DNA from: Woeseiaceae bacterium
GTDB lineage: Bacteria > Pseudomonadota > Gammaproteobacteria > Steroidobacterales > Woeseiaceae
DNA length: 64,000 bases
Direction of reading: 5' to 3'
Assembly: GCA_030065915.1 (NCBI GenBank)
Contig: JASJCQ010000001.1
Coordinates: forward strand, 62,001-126,000
In this document: positions 8,329 through 16,935 of the stretch, one piece after another
Numbering within the stretch: position 1 is the stretch's first letter
How the letters are laid out: the number at the start of each line of letters is the position of its first letter
Notes under the pieces: model-generated
Seen by the model: the letters and a program-made list of their open reading frames with translations, nothing else
Database searches by the model: none
Told to the model about the DNA's origin: nothing
Translations under genes and position numbers: made by a program

Positions 8329-9674
8329 TGCGGTACTCCTGTAATCGCCGCACCCTCACCCGGGATGGCGATGCCTGCCTCTCGCATTCTTGCGAGCTTG
8401 TAACGTAGGGTTCTCGGGCTGATGCCGAGGGCTCGAGCAACGGCGCCACGCTTGCCCTGCTGTGCCGTCATTGCGTCGATGATCAGTTGGAATTCACGGT
8501 GCCTTAACCCCGCCTGCAGGTCGTCGTCAGCAGGCGTTGGAGCTTCGCTGGCCGGCGCTGACTCGAAGGCCAGGTCGTCGACCCCGATCGTCGAGCGGGA
8601 CAGCAGGATCAGCGTTCGCTGGACAAGGTTTTCGAGTTCGCGAACGTTGCCGGGCCATGGATGCGCCAGCAGCGCACGCCTCGCGGACTCGTCGAATGAG
8701 ATGCTCGTCGCCGGATCCTGGGAATAGCGTGAGAGGAACATCTCTGAAAGCGGCAGGATGTCGTCAGTCCGTTCTCTGAGCGGAGGAATCTGTACCGGGA
8801 ATACGTTCAAGCGATAGAAGAGATCCTCGCGGAACCGACCCTCGGACACGTGGCGGCGGAGATCACGGTTCGTCGTCGCGATGACGCGCACATTGAGCGG
8901 AATGAGCTTTCGCCCACCCAGCCGCTCGACCTCTTTCTCCTGTATGACCCGAAGCAGCTTCGCCTGCAGCGCCATGTCCATTTCGGAGATTTCGTCGAGC
9001 AGCAAGGTGCCGTTGTTTGCTTGTTCGAACTTGCCCGGGTGTGCCGCCGCGGCGCCGGTAAATGCGCCCTTCTCGTAACCGAACAGCACGGCCTCGAGCA
9101 TATTCTCAGGGATGGCCGCGCAGTTGATCGCGACGAAGTTCTCGTTCGCACGGGGGCTGCGGTCATGAATGAACCTTGCAACGACTTCCTTACCACAGCC
9201 GCTCTCGCCACTGATTGTGACTGTTGCGTCCGTGGACGCCACGCGCTCGGCCAGCGCGAACAGCCTTACGCTCGCCGGATCTTCGGCGATAGGTGAGTCA
9301 TCCGAAGCACTCGCCTTCAGGTACCTGCCCACCATCGACTTCAGCTCGTCAGCTTCGAACGGCTTGACGAGGTAGTCGGCAGCGCCGTTACGCATCACAT
9401 CGACGGCGCTTTCGATCGTGCCATAAGCGGTCATCAACACGGCCGGCAGCGACGGGTAGGTGCTGCGAATCTCTTCCAGCAAGCGGATGCCGTCCATTGG
9501 CTTCATCTGAACGTCGCTGACCACGAGGCCAACATCTGAAGTCTTCAGGATCTCGAGTGCTGACTCGCCGTTGTCGGCGGTCATGACGTCCAACTCGTCC
9601 GAGGACAAGGTATCGAACAGGGCCTCGCGGAGGTTCGCGTCGTCTTCGACGATCAATACGGTCGGGTTTGTCAT
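8325..9674 (-). CDS. fleR: Sigma-54-dependent flagellar response regulator FleR/FlrC
   Basis: NtrC-type response regulator that, phosphorylated by FleS, turns on the middle-stage flagellar genes with RpoN. The 449 residues carry a receiver domain (acidic pair E10/D11-D12, phosphoacceptor D54 in VVSDVQMKPMDG), an AAA+ domain with Walker A GESGCGKE, an intact sigma-54 contact loop GAFTGA near residue 200 and Walker B TLLLDEISEMD. A Fis-type HTH closes it (KRGAVARALGISPRTLRYKL). It overlaps fleS by 4 bp and fliE by 4 bp. The GAFTGA loop is complete, so it should be a functional activator. Confidence 0.95.
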   Translation of the reverse strand: MTNPTVLIVEDDANLREALFDTLSSDELDVMTADNGESALEILKTSDVGLVVSDVQMKPMDGIRLLEEIRSTYPSLPAVLMTAYGTIESAVDVMRNGAADYLVKPFEADELKSMVGRYLKASASDDSPIAEDPASVRLFALAERVASTDATVTISGESGCGKEVVARFIHDRSPRANENFVAINCAAIPENMLEAVLFGYEKGAFTGAAAAHPGKFEQANNGTLLLDEISEMDMALQAKLLRVIQEKEVERLGGRKLIPLNVRVIATTNRDLRRHVSEGRFREDLFYRLNVFPVQIPPLRERTDDILPLSEMFLSRYSQDPATSISFDESARRALLAHPWPGNVRELENLVQRTLILLSRSTIGVDDLAFESAPASEAPTPADDDLQAGLRHREFQLIIDAMTAQQGKRGAVARALGISPRTLRYKLARMREAGIAIPGEGAAITGVPQ

Positions 9675-10798
9675 TCGGACACCGGCAGTTTGAGTGTGAA
9701 GGTGGTGCCCAGACTCGACGAGCTCACGGTGGCGCTGCCGTTGTGTGCAGCTGCCACGGCCTGCACAACCGAGAGCCCAAGCCCGGTACCCTGCGGGCGC
9801 GTCGTGAAAAAGGCGTCGAACACCCTCGGCAGGAGTTCGTCGGGAATGCCGGGGCCGTTGTCGCTGACGCTTAGGCAGACGTCGTCTGCAACGCGGCGCG
9901 AACCGATAATGATGCGGCGTGAACCGGCCTGGTCGGCGTTGTTGACGAGATTCAGCAACGCGCCTCGCAAGGCGTCAGCGTTGCCCTCGACGCAGAGCTC
10001 TTCGTCTGCGACCAGGCAATGCAGGTCGGTTCCGGCTTTCAGCTGGCCTTCGATGGAGGCTTTGGTACTCTCGATCAGTGCGGCCACGTTGACCTGGTCG
10101 GACGCCGCGCGCGGGCCGCCGGCAAAGGCAAGCATATCGTCGACCATGCGTCCGAGATCACTGAGGCGTTCACTGATCTTCTGCGCGATCCGTTGCTGGC
10201 CGGCAGTCTTCGTGTCCAGCTGCGCCGCATACAACATGGCCGATGCCAGCGGCGTACGGACCTGGTGCGCGAACTCCGCGGTCATTTTGCCGATCGACGT
10301 CAGTCTCTCCCGACGCTGCCTGAGCTCTGACATCTGGCGACTGTCGGTGACGTTTGCCAGCAGCAGGATTTCGCCGGGCTCATCGCGGAGTCGGCGTCGA
10401 GACAGGCTCAGCCAGCGACCGTCTCTGAGCTGGATGTTGCCGTCCTCCGAACCACCGCCGTGCACTTCGCGCCGCACGATCGTAGCCCAGGCGCAGTCGA
10501 GCAGCGGCTGGCCGAGCAGCTCCGCGGCCTCCGAGTTGTGCTGGATGATCCGGCCCTCGCCGTCAATGACGACGATCCCGCCCGGCAGCGACTCCAGCAG
10601 CTCTGCCAGTCGGTGACTGATCTGCTCATTCTTCTCGAGCTGCCGAACCCGGGCGGCCTGCTCGCTATTGAGCGCCCTCGTCAGCGCCTCGACCTTTAGT
10701 TGCAGGTCGCGGTAGGACTGCTCCAGCAGCCCCGACTGATGATTAAACGCATCGAAAGCTACCTTCAATTGCTCGCGATCGATCGATGTTGCTACCAC
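9671..10798 (-). CDS. fleS: Cytoplasmic flagellar sensor histidine kinase FleS/FlrB
   Basis: Kinase partner of FleR in the flagellar cascade. The 375-residue protein has no membrane segment. It opens with a helical region, then a PAS domain (about 65-160; LPGGIVVIDGEGRIIQHN), then the phosphoacceptor box EFAHQVRTPLASAM with His near residue 177. The ATPase domain shows an N box (NLVNNADQAG), G1 (DNGPGIP) and G2 (GTGLGLSVV). The PAS-first, soluble layout is that of FleS/FlrB. It heads the fleSR-fliE... unit behind a sigma-54 promoter, and its stop overlaps the fleR start. Confidence 0.94.
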   Translation of the reverse strand: MVATSIDREQLKVAFDAFNHQSGLLEQSYRDLQLKVEALTRALNSEQAARVRQLEKNEQISHRLAELLESLPGGIVVIDGEGRIIQHNSEAAELLGQPLLDCAWATIVRREVHGGGSEDGNIQLRDGRWLSLSRRRLRDEPGEILLLANVTDSRQMSELRQRRERLTSIGKMTAEFAHQVRTPLASAMLYAAQLDTKTAGQQRIAQKISERLSDLGRMVDDMLAFAGGPRAASDQVNVAALIESTKASIEGQLKAGTDLHCLVADEELCVEGNADALRGALLNLVNNADQAGSRRIIIGSRRVADDVCLSVSDNGPGIPDELLPRVFDAFFTTRPQGTGLGLSVVQAVAAAHNGSATVSSSSLGTTFTLKLPVSE

Positions 10799-10835
10799 GT
10801 TTGTCTCCGTAACGTGCTTTCCTGCCTATGAGTAA

Positions 10836-10851
10836 GCAAATTACGTGCCAC
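10836..10851 (-). promoter_or_regulatory. Sigma-54 -24/-12 promoter of fleSR-fliE
   Basis: The minus strand reads TGGCACGTAATTTGCT, an exact TGGCAC-N5-TTGCW element, 38 bp upstream of the fleS start at 10798. In Pseudomonas and Vibrio this promoter is activated by FleQ/FlrA with RpoN. Here it probably also drives fliEFGHIJ through overlapping genes. Confidence 0.9.
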
Positions 10852-10892
10852 ATTAAATATTCAATATATTCAATGATTTACAATTTCCGGAA

Positions 10893-10919
10893 CCGTCAAG
10901 AATCCGTCAAAACTCCGTC
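10893..10919. repeat. Three CCGTC direct repeats phased at 11 bp
   Basis: CCGTCAA, CCGTCAA and CCGTCCG begin at 10893, 10904 and 10915. The 11-bp period places all three on one DNA face. They lie upstream of the fleSR sigma-54 promoter and are candidate activator (FleQ) sites, though they do not clearly match the AT-rich Pseudomonas FleQ consensus. A similar CCGTCAA occurs at 12482 near the fleQ start region. Confidence 0.45.
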
Positions 10920-11101
10920 CGGTGACGGGATCCCGCGCCGTTCTGCAGGTGTTTTCGGCATCACGGAGGAGCCTCTGCCTGCGAAACGGGCCGTGCAGCT
11001 GTAGGTTCTCGCATGAAGCCGGCATCCACGGATGGATGACGAGCGCGGCGCGCCAGGTGGGGTTATTGATCGGTGTCGGCCGGCGCTTCCCGGCCCGAGA
11101 G

Positions 11102-12430
11102 TCAGTTCAGCTGGTACTTGCCGAGTTTCTCGACGAGCGTCGTACGGCGCATGCTCAAGAGGCGTGCGGCCTTGGCGACGACGCCATTGGTCGCTGCCAT
11201 CGCCTGTCCGATCAGCTCGCGCTCGACCGATGACAGGTGCTCCTTGAGGTTGTCGCAGGTCAGCTGCATGGCCTCGGAGACCACGTTCGGCTGGCCGCTG
11301 ACACGATTCTCGTCTGCCAGGTACTTCGGCGGGAGATCAGAAACCTCGATCGTACCCTCTGGCTTGATAATCGCGAGGCGCTCGACAAGATTACCGAGCT
11401 CCCTGACGTTGCCTGGCCACTGGTAGGAAGCGAGGACCTGCATAGCTTCCTGGCTGACCCGCAGCTCGGCCTCGCCGGTGCCGGAATACCGCGTGAACAG
11501 CTCGCCGATCAGCTGCGGCAGGTCGGATGCCCGCTTCAGCAGCGGTGGCATCTCGATCGGGTAGACGTTCAGGCGATAGAAGAGGTCCTCGCGGAACTCG
11601 CCTTCTTCGACCATCTTGCGCAGATCCCGATGCGTGGCGGCGACGATTCGAACGTTGCAACGCTGCGTCTTGTTGCTGCCGACTTTCTCGAAGCTGCGTT
11701 CCTGTAACACGCGGAGCAGCTTGACCTGCATGTCGAGTGACATGTCGCCGATTTCGTCCAGGAACAGCGTACCGCCCTCGGCGAGCTCGAAACGACCGGT
11801 GCGGTCATTGACGGCGCCGGTAAATGCGCCCTTCTCATGACCGAACAACTCCGATTCCAGCAGCTCGGCCGGGATCGCGCCGCAGTTGATGGGTACAAAT
11901 GGCTGATCTGCTCGCTCAGACAGATCGTGAATGGTTCGTGCCACCAGTTCCTTACCCGTGCCCGACGGGCCGGTGACGAGGACGTTCGTGTCAAAGTCTG
12001 CGACCTGGTCGATCGACGCACGCACGCGGCGAATCGACGCTGAACTGCCCGTCAGCCTGTGCCGGCGCTCGGTACCGTGATAACGCTCTGCCCGCCTCAT
12101 CAACCGATCCAGCTGCGACCGGCGCAGCGGCACGTCCAGAGACCAGTTCGCATCGGGACCGGTAGCGGTGGATCCCGTGTTCAGGCGGATAAAGGGAATG
12201 TCGGGGTGCTGGTCGCGGATCTGCTCGGCAATGGTTCGAAACCCGTCACCCGGTTTCAGATCGCCGAGCACGACGGCAATGCCATTGTCGCTCTTGAGTG
12301 TTTCCAGCGTTGGGTTGGGATTCGAAGCGACCGCAGCGTATTCCAGGTATTCGAGACGGTTGCACAACTCCACTGCCCTCTCCCGATTCGAGTCGAAAAC
12401 GATAACCCTGGCTTGCGATGTCTGTCCCAT
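11102..12430 (-). CDS. fleQ: Master flagellar regulator FleQ/FlrA
   Basis: FleQ is the sigma-54 activator at the top of the polar flagellar cascade; in Pseudomonas it also binds c-di-GMP. The 442-residue protein has a divergent N-terminal receiver-like domain (about 1-120, without the usual acidic pair) and an AAA+ domain with Walker A GPSGTGKE near residue 152. [19 protein letters not shown] contains the complete GAFTGA loop and the basic segment seen in FleQ. Walker B is [10 protein letters not shown]. The C-terminal Fis-type HTH reads [20 protein letters not shown]. Position between fliT-like and fleSR is the classic one. A perfect CRP/Vfr palindrome lies 70 bp upstream. Confidence 0.95.
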   Translation of the reverse strand: MGQTSQARVIVFDSNRERAVELCNRLEYLEYAAVASNPNPTLETLKSDNGIAVVLGDLKPGDGFRTIAEQIRDQHPDIPFIRLNTGSTATGPDANWSLDVPLRRSQLDRLMRRAERYHGTERRHRLTGSSASIRRVRASIDQVADFDTNVLVTGPSGTGKELVARTIHDLSERADQPFVPINCGAIPAELLESELFGHEKGAFTGAVNDRTGRFELAEGGTLFLDEIGDMSLDMQVKLLRVLQERSFEKVGSNKTQRCNVRIVAATHRDLRKMVEEGEFREDLFYRLNVYPIEMPPLLKRASDLPQLIGELFTRYSGTGEAELRVSQEAMQVLASYQWPGNVRELGNLVERLAIIKPEGTIEVSDLPPKYLADENRVSGQPNVVSEAMQLTCDNLKEHLSSVERELIGQAMAATNGVVAKAARLLSMRRTTLVEKLGKYQLN

Positions 12431-12498
12431 TCCCCGTGCCCCGCTTCATTGTCTAGAGCTTTCGAGAAGGGAGCTTACGACCGTCAAATCACCGGCAA

Positions 12499-12514
12499 TG
12501 TGATTCGAATCACA
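12499..12514. promoter_or_regulatory. CRP/Vfr binding site upstream of fleQ
   Basis: TGTGA-TTCGAA-TCACA is a perfect 16-bp palindrome and an exact match to the CRP/Vfr core TGTGA-N6-TCACA. It lies 69 bp from the fleQ start, in the 127-bp gap between fliT-like and fleQ. On the minus strand TTGACG, a possible -35 hexamer, follows a few bases downstream. In Pseudomonas aeruginosa, Vfr is reported to bind the fleQ promoter and repress it. The same could hold here; the direction of control is not readable from sequence. Confidence 0.82.
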
Positions 12515-12557
12515 AATACCGCATTATGTCGCATTGTTGCGACGGCGGAACTATCTG

Positions 12558-12869
12558 TCAGGAGTTGCCATTTGCCTTGTAAGCTTTGGCAGCATCGCGG
12601 CCGGTGCGCAGTGTAGTCAACTGGTCTTCGATGGTCTTTTTGGCGTCGACAACCGTTGAATGCACCAGTGAGTTACTCTTCTGCAGGCTCAGGACAACGT
12701 CACGCCTTGCCTCTTCCGGTACCGCCTGTACCGAGTCTCGGAGTTCGACAGACAGTCGGTGTACGTCTGTCCACTGCCCGAGTTCGGCACAACGCTCCAT
12801 GCGCAGCGCGATGTCGAGGGACTGACCCTCGAGCTGGTCCTCGATTGAGTCGGGAAGTTTGTCGCTCAT
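12558..12869 (-). CDS. fliT: FliT-like flagellar chaperone, small helical protein
   Basis: A 103-residue, all-helical, charged protein overlapping the end of fliS by 4 bp. In this position (fliD-fliS-fliT) gammaproteobacteria carry FliT, the export chaperone for the filament cap FliD. No sharp motif supports the name; length (about 100), helix content and the C-terminal basic tail (LTTLRTGRDAAKAYK) are compatible. The assignment rests mainly on gene order. Confidence 0.72.
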   Translation of the reverse strand: MSDKLPDSIEDQLEGQSLDIALRMERCAELGQWTDVHRLSVELRDSVQAVPEEARRDVVLSLQKSNSLVHSTVVDAKKTIEDQLTTLRTGRDAAKAYKANGNS

Positions 12870-13300
12870 GCAGGCTCCTCGCGCTCGTCCAGACCAACCG
12901 AGGCCAAAGGGTCGCCGGCGATGGCGTCCCAGGCGTCCTTGAGTTCCCGAAGCAGGTTCTCGACCTCTTCGAGTATCGACTTGTCGTTCTGCAGGTTGGC
13001 TTCGAGCAGTCGACGAGTCATGTAGCCATAAAGCTCATCGAAATTCGCGGCCATCTTGGCGTCATGCTTATGATTCAGACTGGCCTGCAGCCCATTGACG
13101 ATATCGATAGCGTTGCCAATGTGTGCACCCTTCGCCGCTATTTCCTCGGTCTCCATCATGTTCTGCGCGAGACCGATACTCTGCAGCGCGCGTTCCATCA
13201 GCATCTGGATCAGGCGATGAGGCGAAGCCGATTCGACAGTCGTCGAGACATCAAGTTGTTTGTATTGCTGAACGGCGCTTTTGCCGAGTCCACTGCTCAT
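12866..13300 (-). CDS. fliS: Flagellin export chaperone FliS
   Basis: FliS binds the C-terminus of flagellin and keeps it unfolded for export. The 144 residues contain the family's landmark features: YKQLDVSTTVESASPHRLIQ at the N-terminus with the conserved SPHRLIQMLMERAL segment, then GNAIDIVNGLQASLNH and a YGYMTRRLLEAN motif. It lies 12 bp downstream of fliD and overlaps the fliT-like gene by 4 bp. Confidence 0.95.
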   Translation of the reverse strand: MSSGLGKSAVQQYKQLDVSTTVESASPHRLIQMLMERALQSIGLAQNMMETEEIAAKGAHIGNAIDIVNGLQASLNHKHDAKMAANFDELYGYMTRRLLEANLQNDKSILEEVENLLRELKDAWDAIAGDPLASVGLDEREEPA

Positions 13301-13312
13301 TGTTGGCGGTCC

Positions 13313-14704
13313 TTAGCGATCGCCCGGCTTCGTGAAGCCCGGGAGATTCTGCAACTGTGAATTTAAGAAATTGCTCGTGTTGTTCAGTTCGGACAACAGC
13401 CCGTCGAGCGCGTTGTACTGTCGTAGCAGTCGAGCTTCGAGTGACCCGAGCCGGTCATTCAAGGACTCTCGCTGCTCTTCGATGTCCTCGATCGTGCTGT
13501 TCAGGCCATTCGTGCGTGCCTCGAGAATGCCGTCGGAGTCGAGGAAGCTCTTCGCCGTATCAAAGGCCCGAACGGCGAAACCGTCGGAGGCCGAGAACAG
13601 CTGGCCGACCTGGAAGAAGTCGTTGTCCAATGCCTCTGTCAGTTTTTCGCTGTCGACCTCCAGCTTGCCATCGACCTGCAGTTCGACGCCGATGTCGACG
13701 AGCAGGCTGTACGATCCCGTCGCGCCGGTGACCGCCTGGCTCATCTGCCTGCGTACCTCGGTGACGATGCCGCGAAGCGTGGAATCACCGATCAGCGCCC
13801 CGGCGATGTTGCTTTCCTGGTCGTAGCTGGTCAGCGACTGGTAGGTATCGATCAGCGAGTTGTAGCTGTCGACAAAATCGTTAATCGCAGCCGACGTCGC
13901 GTCTTTGTCGTTGTTGACCGTTAGAGTCTCGACCCCGCCTTCCGTGCTGCGAACGACATCGATGGTTACGCCTTCGACCGCGTCGCTAAACGAGTTGGTC
14001 TCGCTCCGGACGTCGAGGCCGTCGATACGAATCAACGCATCCTGCGCGGCCTGCGATTCGGTCAGAGAATTGAGGCCGCTGCCAGGGTCGTATTCAAGCG
14101 CGGCCAGGCCGCCGTCGCCGCCACTCTGCGTGACTTTGATGGTCTTCGAATCTCCAGTCGCATCACCGGTCAGGATCAGGTAGCTGCCGGTCTCGGCGTT
14201 AACGATGGATGCCGACACGCCGGGGTTGTTCGATGATGTGTTGATCGCGTCGCGGATTGCGTCCAGCGACTCATTGCCGACCGTTATGTCGAGATTCACC
14301 GTCGAACCGTCGTATTCGATGGTCAGCGTACCGGTACCGACCGCCGTGTTGGCATCGGCGAACGCACCGGAGGACAATTTCTGGACCCGCGCCAGCTGCA
14401 CGACCTCCAGCGAGTAGCTGGCGGGCTGTGCCTCGGTCGATGCGGTGGCCAGGAAAATTTCGGGATCGCTGCTGGAAGCGCTGCGGACCAGTATCTTGTC
14501 GAGGTCCTTGATGGCTTCCGACTTCGACTGGAAATCAGACAGCGCAGACTTGATGCTACCGAAGGCAGATAGCTTCGCCTGTGCAGTCGCTTCCTTTCTC
14601 GCCAGCCGAGATTCCACCGGTGCGCCCTCCGCAGCAACCAACTGCTGCACGATTCCCGTGATATCGAGGCCTGAACCTATACCTGATGAGACAATGCTAG
14701 CCAT
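13313..14704 (-). CDS. fliD: Flagellar filament cap protein FliD (HAP2)
   Basis: FliD caps the growing filament and folds incoming flagellin. From ATG 14704 (MASIVSSGIGSGLDITGIVQ) the product has 463 residues; this start gives the canonical FliD N-terminus, whereas a start at 14746 adds 14 charged residues unlike the family. The N-terminal domain (SGIGSGLDITGIVQQLVAAE) and the C-terminal coiled coil (EDIEEQRESLNDRLGSLEAR, then RQYNALDGLLSELN) are diagnostic. The middle part is variable and Asp-rich, probably surface-exposed. It sits between flaG and fliS. Confidence 0.95.
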   Translation of the reverse strand: MASIVSSGIGSGLDITGIVQQLVAAEGAPVESRLARKEATAQAKLSAFGSIKSALSDFQSKSEAIKDLDKILVRSASSSDPEIFLATASTEAQPASYSLEVVQLARVQKLSSGAFADANTAVGTGTLTIEYDGSTVNLDITVGNESLDAIRDAINTSSNNPGVSASIVNAETGSYLILTGDATGDSKTIKVTQSGGDGGLAALEYDPGSGLNSLTESQAAQDALIRIDGLDVRSETNSFSDAVEGVTIDVVRSTEGGVETLTVNNDKDATSAAINDFVDSYNSLIDTYQSLTSYDQESNIAGALIGDSTLRGIVTEVRRQMSQAVTGATGSYSLLVDIGVELQVDGKLEVDSEKLTEALDNDFFQVGQLFSASDGFAVRAFDTAKSFLDSDGILEARTNGLNSTIEDIEEQRESLNDRLGSLEARLLRQYNALDGLLSELNNTSNFLNSQLQNLPGFTKPGDR

Positions 14705-14794
14705 CGTGTCTACCCGTTCCCTTAAGCGGTCGTCGTCTGCCTTCAAATGTTTACAAGAAACATGCCAAGAGGCGTCGATGACGGGAAAGAAGTT

Positions 14795-15148
14795 CTAAAC
14801 GCTTGCGTCCAGCAACCTCAGCGACATCGCGCCAGCCTCAGTCAGATAAAACTCCGCCTTTTCAGGGGGTATCTGACGGATGACTTCGCCGGTTTCGCTG
14901 TCCAACACCTGGATAACTGCCCTGCGGCTGTTCAGGTCCACTTCAAAGCGCAGGTCGCGCCCCACACTGAGGCTCGCAACATTCAGCTTTTCCGCAAGTG
15001 CTTGCAGATCGGGCTTGGGAGCCCTTTCAACCGGCACGGAATTGCCGTCCTCAGGCGATTTGCTGCCGCTTTGTGGCTTGTTGGCAGCAGTTAACGCCGG
15101 ATACTGTCCGGTCGAGGCGGAGACTGATTTAATGTCGCTATCCGACAT
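14795..15148 (-). CDS. flaG: FlaG family protein
   Basis: FlaG proteins influence filament length in polar flagellates; the mechanism is not settled. The 117 residues have a disordered, Ser/Pro-rich first half and the conserved C-terminal fold containing LRFEVDLNSRRAVIQVLDSE and TGEVIRQIPPEKAEFYL, the hallmark of FlaG. A strong ribosome-binding site (AAGGAGG, 6 nt spacing) precedes ATG 15148. It follows fliC with a stable hairpin between them and precedes fliD. Confidence 0.93.
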   Translation of the reverse strand: MSDSDIKSVSASTGQYPALTAANKPQSGSKSPEDGNSVPVERAPKPDLQALAEKLNVASLSVGRDLRFEVDLNSRRAVIQVLDSETGEVIRQIPPEKAEFYLTEAGAMSLRLLDASV

Positions 15149-15170
15149 TTGCGCCCTCCTTAAATCCCGA

Positions 15171-15196
15171 GGGGGACGGTGTCCCTACCGTCCCCC
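15171..15196. terminator. Strong hairpin between fliC and flaG
   Basis: GGGGGACGGT and ACCGTCCCCC form a perfect 10-bp stem around a 6-nt loop, in the 75 bp between the fliC stop and the flaG start. On the transcribed minus strand there is no U-tract after it. It may be a partial terminator or, more likely, a 3' stabiliser that keeps fliC mRNA abundant while passing some transcripts to flaG-fliD-fliS. Confidence 0.65.
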
Positions 15197-15223
15197 CTGG
15201 GGGTACTGCTAAAGGTCGTACTC

Positions 15224-16624
15224 TTACTGGAGCAGACTCAGAGCCAGCTGCGGCTGAGAGTTAGCCTGCGCAAGGATGGCAACGCCAGCCTGCTGCAGGA
15301 TCTGCGCCTTGGTCAGTGAAGCCGTTTCAGCCGCGAAGTCGGCATCACGAATACGGCCACGTGATGCTGTCAGCGACTCACTTACCGTTTCCAGGTTCGT
15401 GATGGTTGACTCGAAACGTGACTGCAGTGCACCGAACTCGCTGCGCAGCGTGCTGACCGTGGTCAGTGCCGCGTCGACGCGGTTGATGACGTCGTTAGCA
15501 CCGGCAACCGTAGCGATCGTACCGGTAGACAGCGTCGTTGTATCGACCGCTACCTGCGTGCCAAAGCCGATGTTCGTGCCGCCGGTGATGTTGATGTTCT
15601 CGGACGCAGACAGCGTCAGCGAACCAGACAGTTCGCCAGCGGTGTTGAAGTCCGTCGCATCGAGGCCGCCCGACAGGTCTGCACCCAACGTCTGGTCGAC
15701 GTCGATGGTGTCGCCATCGATGTCGGTCAGCGTCAGGTCGGTGCCGACGATACCCGCGGTTACACCGGTGTTATCCGACTGCGCGTTGATCGCGCTGACG
15801 ATATCGGCCGTTGTCAGTGTTGCGCTGAGGCGTTGGCTGACAACCGTCGTGCCGTTGATCTGCAGCAGGTAATCATCGTCAGCATCGGTACCGTCACCGC
15901 CTGTTACAGCGGCAATCGAACCCGTTACTTCGGTCGTAGCCGTTGCGGTCAGGCCCGGAACGGAAGCGGCGTTGATCGCAGCAGCCTTGTCCTTCGCGCT
16001 TCCGGAAACGGATGCACCGATCGAGACCTGCTGACCGCTACCAACACGGATCGTGACTTCGTTGTCGGCGATAGCCGTCGTCGTTACCGTGTTGCTTTCG
16101 CTCGCGATCTGGCCCAACTGGTTCGTACGAACACCCTGGGACAGCGTAACGCCGATCGTCTCACCGACGTTCGCGCCAACCTGGAAGTTGGCTGAACCGA
16201 ATGAGCCGTCCAGCGTCTTCAGGCCGTTGAACGAGGTCTGAGAAGCGATTCGATCGATTTCAGCCAGACGCTGCGAAACTTCGTTCTGCAGAGCCGCACG
16301 GTCAGAAGCCGAGTTCGACGCGTTAGCAGACTGAATCGCCAGCTCACGAATACGCTGCAGGTTGTTGCCAACCTCAGCCAGTGCACTCTCAGACGTCTGC
16401 GCCAGGGAGATACCGTCGTTTGCGTTACGAGCAGCCTGGTTAAGACCACGGATCTGTGTGGTAAAACGCTCGGAAATCGCCAAGCCAGCGGCGTCATCCT
16501 TCGCGCTATTGATTCGCAGGCCGGTCGACAGTCTCTGGAGCGACTGGTTGAGCAAGCTCTGCGACTGCGTCAAGTTACGTTGCGCATTAATAGACGCGAC
16601 GTTTGTATTGATCGTCAGTGCCAT
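15224..16624 (-). CDS. fliC: Flagellin FliC, filament subunit
   Basis: Structural protein of the flagellar filament. The 466-residue product has a perfect flagellin N-terminus (INTNVASINAQRNLTQSQ; then LQRLSTGLRINSAKDDAAGL) and C-terminus (LTKAQILQQAGVAILAQANS, ending LSLLQ), the D0/D1 parts that polymerise and bind FliS. The central 160-380 region is Thr/Ala/Gly/Asp-rich with very few Lys or aromatic residues, an extended D2/D3 surface domain. No cysteine is present. AAGGAG lies upstream of the ATG, and a sigma-28 promoter lies about 100 bp upstream. Only one flagellin gene is in this window. Confidence 0.97.
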   Translation of the reverse strand: MALTINTNVASINAQRNLTQSQSLLNQSLQRLSTGLRINSAKDDAAGLAISERFTTQIRGLNQAARNANDGISLAQTSESALAEVGNNLQRIRELAIQSANASNSASDRAALQNEVSQRLAEIDRIASQTSFNGLKTLDGSFGSANFQVGANVGETIGVTLSQGVRTNQLGQIASESNTVTTTAIADNEVTIRVGSGQQVSIGASVSGSAKDKAAAINAASVPGLTATATTEVTGSIAAVTGGDGTDADDDYLLQINGTTVVSQRLSATLTTADIVSAINAQSDNTGVTAGIVGTDLTLTDIDGDTIDVDQTLGADLSGGLDATDFNTAGELSGSLTLSASENINITGGTNIGFGTQVAVDTTTLSTGTIATVAGANDVINRVDAALTTVSTLRSEFGALQSRFESTITNLETVSESLTASRGRIRDADFAAETASLTKAQILQQAGVAILAQANSQPQLALSLLQ

Positions 16625-16935
16625 CGTTATAACTCCTTAAGTTACGAATTAAACCGACTGCATAAGCCTGCCGGAATCCTGTACACGTGCGAAAAGGTGA
16701 AATCCTATTCGCCGTACGGAGGAGTTATCGGACGCTGAAAAGAAACCTTAAGTGAATACGTAAATTAAATTCGAAAAAATACAAACGGGGCCCGGCAGCT
16801 TGATCGATTTCTTTAGCCGCAGTTTCCGAAACTGTGACATCCATCAAGAAAAGACTGGCAACTCGAATGGCGCGTGTCTCGCCTGCGTCGCCCGCCTGCC
16901 AGGCAATGAGCAATGCGCAGCTAACGCCATTTCGA
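16625..16935. other. flgL-fliC intergenic region (311 bp)
   Basis: No gene is present. The half nearer fliC holds the sigma-28 promoter (16725-16751) and a leader of about 100 nt. The AT-rich stretch 16750-16790 upstream of the -35 could help recruit polymerase. I see no clear terminator after flgL. Confidence 0.6.
16725..16751 (-). promoter_or_regulatory. Sigma-28 (FliA) promoter of fliC
   Basis: On the minus strand, TTAAGGTTT is followed by TCCGATAA with 15 nt between the TTAA and the -10 element, against the FliA consensus TAAA-N15-GCCGATAA. The -10 matches 7 of 8 and the -35 is close. This is the expected late, FlgM-controlled flagellin promoter, giving a leader of about 90-100 nt. Confidence 0.82.

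Larger units (their letters stand above)
10799..11101. other. fleQ-fleSR intergenic control region (303 bp)
   Basis: This gap contains no gene. It holds the fleSR sigma-54 promoter (10836-10851), then an AT-rich stretch (10852-10885) and three CCGTC direct repeats starting at 10893, 10904 and 10915, exactly 11 bp apart. They lie about 45-70 bp upstream of the -24 element, where an enhancer-binding protein such as FleQ would be expected. The remaining 10925-11100 shows nothing I can assign; no convincing terminator for fleQ was found. Confidence 0.6.

Noticed and set aside
12530..12545. GTCGCA-TTGT-TGCGAC hairpin after the fliT-like gene
   Set aside because: A short 6-bp stem with no U-tract; too weak to call a terminator.
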